Below, piece after piece: positions 6,619-10,895 of a stretch of 10,895 nucleotides of DNA; within the stretch, counting starts at the first letter, position 1; each line of letters opens with the position of its first letter. Position numbers and translations under genes: made by a program. The stretch is from Verrucomicrobiota bacterium (lineage in GTDB: Bacteria; Verrucomicrobiota; Verrucomicrobiia; Methylacidiphilales; Verrucolacustridaceae). Below the pieces are notes generated by a model. That model ran no database searches, had not been told where the DNA came from, and worked only from the letters and a program-made list of their open reading frames with translations. The stretch lies in the NCBI GenBank assembly GCA_010028775.1, contig RHAF01000038.1:1-10895 (forward strand), written 5' to 3'.

Positions 6619-8433
6619 TCAGAAACGCACGTTGATTCCGAATTGAAAGGAATTGGAAATGGGCACTCCGGGATGGAAGTTGGAATACCCCGGATTGACC
6701 AGGCCGAGGAGCTTGTACACCAGGTCAAAATCCGCCATGTCCGAAATCTGCCAAAGAAAGCCCGAACCCACCGAAAAAGCCGGCGAGAACTGCTGCGCCA
6801 TTTGGTCGGAGGTCTGATATGAGCCCACTTGGGTGATCTGTAGTTGGCTGTATGCCAAACCGAATCCGGTGGACAGATAGGGTTTCCAGCGGCCTTTCCC
6901 CGGCCAGCGAAACACCGCGGAGACCAGGGCGGGTACCTGCAAATACCGGCCGCTCAGGGAGATTCCTCCGCCACCCACATCCGCCACGGTGGAACTGGCG
7001 TCCATGGTGATGGAGCCGTTCCCGTTGAGGTGGTCCAAACCGTTATAAAGTATGCCGGCGGAGAATTCCGCCCCCAGCCAGTCGTTGAAATTATACCCCG
7101 GCGCGACGTCAAAGCGCACGCCCGGGTTGATGGAGAGGGATGGGTTCGAGAGGGTGCCGGTCACACCGGGCAGGACAGATCCCGAAAGGCTCTGGGAACT
7201 GGAGAGGTTGTTGACCATGCCAAAACCAAGATCCGTGCGGACATACGGCCCCAGGCAATCGGAGGGTGTCGTCACCACAAATTCCTTTTCCGAGAACTTG
7301 TAGGTCATCGACCAGTTGGCCCCCGCGGTAAGATTCACAAAATCACCGGTCTCGGCGATCCGGCTGGTGCTGTCGCTTTTGGAGTAATTGAAGTTAAGTC
7401 CGGTGGAAAGCTCGGGGGAAAGCTGAAAATTAAGGCCCAGCCCGAGGGTGTACTGCTGGTCCAATCGGCGGTAAAAACCGTTGGGATAGCTGGTGGGCAG
7501 GCCCGTGTCCTGCCAATACTCTCCCCCTTCGGTGTAGTAGGCCAAACGGTAGGAGGCGAAAGGGGTAAGACTGATTTGGTCCGAAAGATTCACAAAATAA
7601 GTCCCCGTCAGGCTGTTGTCGGTTCTGGAAAAGTAGGAGGGGGTGGCAAAAACATAGCTGGCCCTCCAACCGAGGGAAATCGCCTGACGATCGGTGAGGG
7701 GATGAAAGTAATTGGCGGTGTAGGCGAAGGCGTATTCATTGAGAAAGTTGGTGGGCTGATTGACCTGATCGGCGGCCGCCCGTTCGTCGGGGCTATTCAA
7801 ATAAAAATAACCGTTGGCATCAAAGGAAAGTCCCACACTGAGCTCGTCGGTGACCTGTTTGGTTCCGCGGAGGAACAGGTTGACCAGCACAAAATCCTGC
7901 ACCAGGCCAATATCATAAAGTCCGGATGAGTTGTTGTTCTGGCTGAGTTCTTCCTGCTGGAAATAGTTGAAGAAAGATGCGCGCACTCCGGCCTCCGGGA
8001 AAAACTTCTCATATTCCGGCATGGTGGAAAATGTGGGCGCCCATGCGGACTCCAACGAGGAGATGGTTTGCCATGCGGCGACCACATTGGCCGAGCTTTT
8101 GGCGTAGTTTGCGTTGGACAACCAGTTGTAGGATTGGTCCGAACGTAATCGAAAAAAAGGAAGCTCCGGTTTTTCCCTCAAAATCTGAAGTGAGCCAAGG
8201 TCCTCGGACACCTGGGAGGCCTGCACGGCCTCAGCCTCTTCCTTGCGGGGTTGCACGCTCAACTGCCTCTGTTTTTCGCGTTCTTGCTGGGCAGCGGCAT
8301 CGGTCACCGCCTGCTGTCCAACCGCCGTTGGAAGCGGGCTCTGGGCATGAGTCGCCGTCGTGCCTTGGGTAATGACCCATAGGCACATAGACAATATCCA
8401 ACCACCAGAATCGAGTCGAAAACTCTTTTCCAC
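6619..8433 (-). CDS. Outer-membrane protein with two beta-barrel-like domains
   Basis: A 604-aa secreted protein. Residues 1-30 form a signal peptide: basic K3 and R6, a hydrophobic core about 11-24, and likely cleavage after THA (28-30). A Q/E/K-rich helix spans about 39-72. Residues about 95-385 show alternating aromatic and polar strands typical of a transmembrane barrel (FFRLRSDQSYNW, GLSFDANGYFYLN, LGLGLNFQLSPELSTGLNFN). From about 395 (GPYVRTDLGFGMVN) to the end, a second region resembles small OmpW/OmpA-like barrels, with PGVRFDVAPGYNF, WKPYLSTGFGLAYS and the C-terminal SFQFGINVRF. A terminal phenylalanine after alternating hydrophobics is the usual BamA recognition signal. The start is GTG at 8433: it supplies the charged signal N-terminus and stops lie just upstream, but no ribosome site is visible. 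An internal ATG at 8388 would cut off the basic residues. Function unknown; a transport or envelope-structure role is only a guess. Confidence 0.8.
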   Translation of the reverse strand: MEKSFRLDSGGWILSMCLWVITQGTTATHAQSPLPTAVGQQAVTDAAAQQEREKQRQLSVQPRKEEAEAVQASQVSEDLGSLQILREKPELPFFRLRSDQSYNWLSNANYAKSSANVVAAWQTISSLESAWAPTFSTMPEYEKFFPEAGVRASFFNYFQQEELSQNNNSSGLYDIGLVQDFVLVNLFLRGTKQVTDELSVGLSFDANGYFYLNSPDERAAADQVNQPTNFLNEYAFAYTANYFHPLTDRQAISLGWRASYVFATPSYFSRTDNSLTGTYFVNLSDQISLTPFASYRLAYYTEGGEYWQDTGLPTSYPNGFYRRLDQQYTLGLGLNFQLSPELSTGLNFNYSKSDSTSRIAETGDFVNLTAGANWSMTYKFSEKEFVVTTPSDCLGPYVRTDLGFGMVNNLSSSQSLSGSVLPGVTGTLSNPSLSINPGVRFDVAPGYNFNDWLGAEFSAGILYNGLDHLNGNGSITMDASSTVADVGGGGISLSGRYLQVPALVSAVFRWPGKGRWKPYLSTGFGLAYSQLQITQVGSYQTSDQMAQQFSPAFSVGSGFLWQISDMADFDLVYKLLGLVNPGYSNFHPGVPISNSFQFGINVRF

Positions 8434-8520
8434 CGAATCGATTCATTAGGGAACGAAAATTGAAACACAACTAATAGATACTAAGTATTTTTTAACACAA
8501 AATGTAGATTTAAGTAAAAA
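8434..8520 (-). promoter_or_regulatory. AT-rich gap before the beta-barrel gene
   Basis: This 87-bp AT-rich gap between the WYL regulator stop and the beta-barrel gene probably holds that gene's promoter. Candidate elements on the minus strand include TTGTGT followed 17-18 bases later by CTATTA/TATTAG, but no strong consensus is present. No terminator for the regulator gene is seen. Confidence 0.35.
8435..8444. repeat. 10-bp palindrome at the beta-barrel gene start
   Basis: GAATCGATTC is perfectly palindromic and sits one base before the GTG start at 8433, where a ribosome site would be expected. A one-mismatch copy, GAATCGAGTC, lies at 8408-8417 inside the gene, 27 bp away. It may be an operator pair or an RNA hairpin over the start. 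Confidence 0.4.
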
Positions 8521-9519
8521 CTAACGGTACTGGGTCAGGTTCGTTCGAATCCTTCTCTTTACGGAGTCAGCAAGGATCTTGGGTTCTTGAACCTTGGCAT
8601 GCTCGCCCCAGCTTAAAATCCAACGCTCAATTTCCTCCAAAGCACCCAGGACCATGGAGAATTCGATTTCTCCGCCGCGGAGTTCCCTGATTTTTTGGCT
8701 CGGGTGCCAATCCCGCTCCCGCACCAACCTGGCCGCAAAAGCATCAAAACGGATGCGGACCTTGTGTTTGCCGCGGCCTCCAAAAACACCGAAGCCCGAT
8801 TTAAGTTCCTTCCCGGCATCGAAGTTTCGGGGACGGTCAAAGGTCCGTCCGGTGCTTTTGCAATCACGGATCCGTGCCAGAGCAAAGGTGCGCAACTGGC
8901 CACGCAGCGGATCGTGGGCCAACAGGTACCATGCATTGTCGATATTGGCCAGGTGGTAGGGATGGACATGGCGTGTCTCAGGGTGGGAGGCCCGCAGGGA
9001 TCGGTAGGAAAAACCCACTTCCTGACGCTGGACAATCGCCTTGGCCAGGTGTCGGAAGGTTTCAAGATCGGCCGGGGAAGCGCCGGTCACTCGGAAAGAG
9101 TAATCGGCTCCCCATTCGCCAAGGTTAAAGCTCACCTCTTCCTTCAGGGCGCCGGTCAGCTTTTGGAAAGCGCTCCCGAGCGTCTTTTCAAACGGTGTCC
9201 CGCGGTACTGGGCCAGCACTTTCTGCGCGACAAAAAGGGCAAGAATCTCCCCTTCGCTCACCTGAAGTAATGGGAAGCCTTCGACCGGCTCGGTGTACCG
9301 GAAGGTGTATTTTGTGGCGTTGTACTCGATCGGCAGGTTGAGGCGGTCTCGCATGAAATCGAGGTCGCGCTGGATCGTTTTGTAGGAAACCTCGAACTCG
9401 CGGCCCAACTGCTGGCAGTTGACCGGCCTATCGTTCATCAGAAGGTCGTGGAGGCGTTGCATCCGTTCCAGCGGGGGGCGGCTGTGGCCGCCCGGAAGGG
9501 GGGCAGATTTTTTCTTCAT
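8521..9519 (-). CDS. WYL-domain transcriptional regulator (HTH-WYL-WCX)
   Basis: This 332-aa protein has the standard three-part layout of WYL regulators, DNA-binding proteins thought to respond to nucleic-acid or nucleotide ligands and often tied to DNA damage or phage defence. A winged helix-turn-helix lies at about 17-75 (RMQRLHDLLMND, LGREFEVSYKTIQRDLDFMR). The WYL domain covers about 150-225 and contains WYLLAHD (197-203), preceded by HPYHL and followed by RTFALARI. The WCX dimer domain spans about 252-325 (VRERDWHPSQ, ERWILSWGEHAKV). The ATG at 9519 opens MKKKSAP; AAGAG lies only 4 bases upstream, a tight spacing. The start codon overlaps a TAGGAC-N7-GTCCTA dyad, suggesting autoregulation. 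Divergent neighbours are two tiny genes. No nuclease, CRISPR or known defence gene is adjacent within the window, so its regulon is unknown. Confidence 0.92.
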   Translation of the reverse strand: MKKKSAPLPGGHSRPPLERMQRLHDLLMNDRPVNCQQLGREFEVSYKTIQRDLDFMRDRLNLPIEYNATKYTFRYTEPVEGFPLLQVSEGEILALFVAQKVLAQYRGTPFEKTLGSAFQKLTGALKEEVSFNLGEWGADYSFRVTGASPADLETFRHLAKAIVQRQEVGFSYRSLRASHPETRHVHPYHLANIDNAWYLLAHDPLRGQLRTFALARIRDCKSTGRTFDRPRNFDAGKELKSGFGVFGGRGKHKVRIRFDAFAARLVRERDWHPSQKIRELRGGEIEFSMVLGALEEIERWILSWGEHAKVQEPKILADSVKRRIRTNLTQYR

Positions 9520-9537
9520 AGGACTCTTAATGTCCTA
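9519..9537. promoter_or_regulatory. Dyad TAGGAC-N7-GTCCTA, possible WYL operator
   Basis: A perfect 6-bp inverted repeat with a 7-base spacer (TCTTAAT) overlaps the last base of the regulator start codon and lies 38 bp before the divergent zinc-ribbon gene. Position and symmetry fit a dimer-binding site controlling both directions; an mRNA hairpin over the regulator's ribosome site is an alternative. Confidence 0.45.
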
Positions 9538-9562
9538 CCCCACGACTCATCCTGCAAGAAAA

Positions 9563-9568
9563 AAGGAG
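9563..9568 (+). promoter_or_regulatory. Strong ribosome binding site of the zinc-ribbon gene
   Basis: AAGGAG ends 6 bases before ATG 9575 and favours this start over an in-frame ATG at 9530. Confidence 0.7.
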
Positions 9569-9574
9569 AAACTC

Positions 9575-9766
9575 ATGGAAACCATCGTACATTGTCGGAA
9601 CTGTGGGGAGGACAGCAACCGCGCGGACTGGGAGGCAACGCGGCGGTGCTGCGTGCACTGTGGCGAACCCGCCGGAACCATGGCCCGTGGCCTTGAGGCC
9701 TTGGCGGCTTTGCGGGAGCGGATGGAGCTGGAGCTTGCCTGGCGCCCGGTGCACGGCCATGCGTAA
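9575..9766 (+). CDS. Small zinc-ribbon-like protein (63 aa)
   Basis: A 63-aa protein with two paired cysteine motifs, C7-x2-C10 (CRNC) and C26-x2-C29 (CVHC), each followed by glycine and spaced as in a zinc ribbon, then an alpha-helical tail with repeated L, A and E (about 37-55). No wider family is recognised. A strong ribosome site supports translation. It lies divergent from the WYL regulator and its last codons overlap the start of a 50-aa membrane-protein gene, so the pair is probably one transcript. A role as a metal-binding or nucleic-acid-contacting accessory protein is possible but not shown. Confidence 0.68.
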   Translation: METIVHCRNCGEDSNRADWEATRRCCVHCGEPAGTMARGLEALAALRERMELELAWRPVHGHA

Positions 9767-9911
9767 ACCCTTCGCTTGGATGGCGGCGATGGCCGGGGCT
9801 GGCTGCACTGGTCTTAGTTTTGGGGTTTCCTCGTTCCTGCCGGAATTGGCCATTTTGGCTGCAGTGGCCGCCGGCTTTTGGTGGCAGGTGGTTCGGGCGG
9901 TGGAAGAATAA
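9759..9911 (+). CDS. Small membrane protein (50 aa)
   Basis: A 50-aa protein starting with ATG 9759, which overlaps the stop of the zinc-ribbon gene by 8 bases, implying translational coupling; no strong ribosome site of its own is seen. It has two hydrophobic stretches, about 6-22 (AWMAAMAGAGCTGLSFG) and about 27-43 (LPELAILAAVAAGFWWQ), with basic residues at the N-terminus (MRKPF) and a short charged tail (RAVEE). It could span the membrane once or twice as a hairpin. No family is recognised; conservation in relatives would be needed to be sure it is a gene. Confidence 0.5.
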   Translation: MRKPFAWMAAMAGAGCTGLSFGVSSFLPELAILAAVAAGFWWQVVRAVEE

Positions 9912-9930
9912 GGGGGGCAAACATCTATCA

Positions 9931-9968
9931 GGTTGTCTGCTGGTTATATCTTCCGGAGGAGGACAACC
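9931..9968 (+). terminator. Two-part stem-loop after the tiny-gene pair
   Basis: GGTTGTC (9931-9937) pairs with GACAACC (9962-9968), and CTGG (9940-9943) with CCGG (9953-9956, one G-U), leaving a 9-base loop. It lies 19 bp after the membrane-protein stop. There is no U-tract after it, so it may be a processing or stability hairpin and not a true terminator. Its 3' side includes GGAGGAGG, a Shine-Dalgarno-like run with no start codon suitably placed after it. Confidence 0.35.
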
Positions 9969-9998
9969 AAGCGACGTATAACTATTGGTATATACTGA

Positions 9999-10064
9999 AC
10001 ACAACATCTTGTGTTTCACATATAGATTATACACAACATGTTATGTTCAAATAAAAACAACATC
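9999..10064. repeat. Repeated ACAACAT motifs upstream of the FecR gene
   Basis: ACAACATC (10001-10008), ACAACATG (10033-10040) and ACAACATC (10057-10064) lie 32 and 24 bp apart. The first two share a longer match beginning ACACAACAT at 9999 and 10031, each followed by a TTNTGTT half, so each is an imperfect dyad. The 32-bp spacing is close to three helical turns. This looks like a tandem operator array. Confidence 0.5.
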
Positions 10065-10071
10065 AAAACTA

Positions 10072-10098
10072 TTGATTTGCAATGCTTTGTAGTATATT
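10072..10098 (+). promoter_or_regulatory. Candidate promoter for the FecR-domain gene
   Basis: TTGATT (10072-10077) and TATATT (10093-10098) are 15 bases apart, or 17 if TATTAG (10095-10100) is the -10. The leader would be about 60 bases. The repeat array lies just upstream, where a regulator would act. Confidence 0.35.
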
Positions 10099-10155
10099 AG
10101 TGATCTGTTGAGAATAGATAAATTACCTCAACATTCTTTGAACCTCCTTATCCCT

Positions 10156-10159
10156 GAGG
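10156..10159 (+). promoter_or_regulatory. Ribosome binding site of the FecR gene, possibly occluded
   Basis: GAGG (within TGAGGCGG) lies 7 bases before ATG 10167 and selects it over ATG 10179. CCTC at 10143-10146 and CCTCA at 10126-10130 could each pair with it in the mRNA; the stems are short. Confidence 0.5.
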
Positions 10160-10166
10160 CGGTCGA

Positions 10167-10895
10167 ATGATTGGTTATATGAGTCTATTGAATAGATTTT
10201 TTGTCCCCCTCGTTGTCGCAAGTTCTTGTTCCATGGCGGCGATGGAGTTTAAGGAGGCCCAGATCACAACCATCAAAAACATGGTGGAACATGATCCCGG
10301 CACCGGTGCCGCCCCAGCCAAGGTCAATGACAAGATCCATGAAAAATCCAAGGTATCCACCGCCGCCGCCTCCATGGCTGAATTGACCTTTGCGGATACC
10401 TCCATCACCAGGATGGGGGCCAACACCCAATTCTCCTTCCAGTCCAAGGAGCGTCTGGTCAAACTTGACCAGGGAACCGTCCTCGTCCACACCCCGCCGG
10501 GGAACGGCGGGGCCACCGTGGACTGTGGTGGCGTGACCGCCGCGGTTTCCGGGACCACGTTCATGGCCAGTCGGGATACCGCGGGAAACACCATGTTCGT
10601 TTTATTGGAGGGTCAGGGTGGGCTGAAGGTGACCGTCGGAGGCACATCCACCTTGATCCGTCCCGGGCAAGCGGCTTCGGTGGGGGCGGACAGCGTGAAG
10701 GAAGCGGCCTCTGCCCCCGCTGACAAATCATCGGCTATGCCGGCATCCTCTCCCGCCACTTCGACTGAGGACAAATCGTCGCAGGGACCGGGCGGCTCCG
10801 GTTCCAAAAGCGTTTCCACGTCCGGCGGGGAAAGTGGTGGAACTCCGCCCGCTCCCACCAGTCCCAAGATCCAGGTTTTTGACGTCGACGTCAAA
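10167..10895 (+). CDS. Secreted FecR-domain protein, 3' end beyond window
   Basis: The reading frame is open for 243 codons to the right edge, so the gene is partial. Residues 1-24 form a signal peptide: N9-R10, hydrophobic FFVPLVVASS (11-20), likely cleavage near SMA (22-24). C21 follows VASS, which is not a standard lipobox, though a lipoprotein cannot be excluded. A FecR-type beta domain spans about 50-172: KVSTAAASMAELTFADTS (62-79), LDQGTVLVHTPPG (100-112), the GGVTAAVSGTTFMA stretch (121-134), FVLLEGQGGLKV (144-155) and IRPGQAASV (164-172). From about 180 it becomes rich in S, G, P and A, a flexible linker, ending KIQVFDVDVK as a new folded part may begin. Here the domain is exported, not an inner-membrane anti-sigma factor. 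ATG 10167 is chosen for its GAGG at 7 bases; ATG 10179 is possible. The partner is unknown. Confidence 0.85.
   Translation, partial: MIGYMSLLNRFFVPLVVASSCSMAAMEFKEAQITTIKNMVEHDPGTGAAPAKVNDKIHEKSKVSTAAASMAELTFADTSITRMGANTQFSFQSKERLVKLDQGTVLVHTPPGNGGATVDCGGVTAAVSGTTFMASRDTAGNTMFVLLEGQGGLKVTVGGTSTLIRPGQAASVGADSVKEAASAPADKSSAMPASSPATSTEDKSSQGPGGSGSKSVSTSGGESGGTPPAPTSPKIQVFDVDVK

Larger units (their letters stand above)
9912..10166. other. AT-rich intergenic region with hairpins and repeated ACAACAT motifs
   Basis: This 255-bp gap before the FecR gene becomes markedly AT-rich after about 9975, unlike its GC-rich surroundings. It contains the stem-loop at 9931-9968, an inverted repeat AACACAA-CATC-TTGTGTT (9998-10015), the palindrome AACATGTT (10035-10042), three ACAACAT copies and a candidate promoter. 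No convincing gene is seen. Confidence 0.6.

Noticed and set aside
6844..7929. Plus-strand reading frame of 361 codons opposite the beta-barrel gene
   Set aside because: Composition is that of an antisense frame (G, V and R rich, no motifs), while the minus strand encodes a signal peptide and a barrel with a terminal phenylalanine.
9573..10034. Minus-strand frame of 153 codons across the tiny genes and AT-rich gap
   Set aside because: It is proline/arginine/histidine-rich with no ribosome site and lies opposite the better-supported zinc-ribbon gene.
9971..10054. Frame open for about 27 codons after the GGAGGAGG Shine-Dalgarno-like run at 9955-9962
   Set aside because: No ATG, GTG or TTG occurs at a usable distance and the frame is short; the run is better explained as part of the stem-loop.
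9998..10064. CRISPR-like repeats
   Set aside because: The shared units are under 12 bases, imperfect and unevenly spaced, with no spacer-like pattern or cas gene.
10038..10100. Twenty-codon ATG frame in the AT-rich gap (starts MLCSNKNN)
   Set aside because: No ribosome site, very short, and it overlaps the repeat array and candidate promoter.

Overview
The window reads as chromosomal DNA of a Gram-negative, GC-rich bacterium, most likely a member of the Verrucomicrobiota or a related PVC-group lineage. The main reasons are an adjacent DUF1800-DUF1501 pair (a gene pair very common in Planctomycetota and Verrucomicrobiota), a secreted FecR-domain protein of the kind found there, an outer-membrane beta-barrel protein ending in phenylalanine, and frequent GTG/TTG starts. 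The taxonomic call is inference from gene content; no rRNA is present.

Layout. At 52-1323 (+) lies a type I glutamine synthetase (glnA) with all active-site motifs, but it stops about 54 residues early. Convergent to it, on the minus strand, is a two-gene operon: DUF1800 (4312-2681) followed by a Tat-type secreted DUF1501 protein (2671-1346). Across a 110-bp divergent promoter region, the plus strand carries an HpsJ-like membrane/coiled-coil protein (4423-5148) and, 12 bp on, an OsmC/YhfA-type peroxidase-like protein (5161-5571). A tRNA-Ser(GGA) lies on the minus strand (5608-5694). Next come a WaaE/KdtX-like family 2 glycosyltransferase (5803-6594, +) and a convergent double-domain outer-membrane beta-barrel protein (8433-6619, -), separated by a GC-rich hairpin.

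The right third looks more accessory and regulatory. A WYL-domain transcription factor (9519-8521, -) stands back to back with two overlapping tiny genes, a 63-aa zinc-ribbon protein and a 50-aa membrane protein (9575-9911, +), with a perfect TAGGAC-N7-GTCCTA dyad at the regulator's start codon. A 255-bp AT-rich stretch with hairpins and repeated ACAACAT motifs then precedes a secreted FecR-domain protein that runs off the right edge (10167-10895, +).

How the genes fit together. Envelope functions recur: the exported DUF1501, the HpsJ-like protein, the glycosyltransferase, the beta-barrel and the FecR protein. The only supported operons are DUF1800-DUF1501, HpsJ-like-OsmC and the two tiny genes. 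The strongest oddities are the truncated glnA, a copy of the tRNA acceptor strand just beyond the tRNA 3' end, the WYL/zinc-ribbon/membrane-peptide divergon, and the repeat-rich leader of the FecR gene. No CRISPR array, insertion sequence or clear prophage gene was seen.
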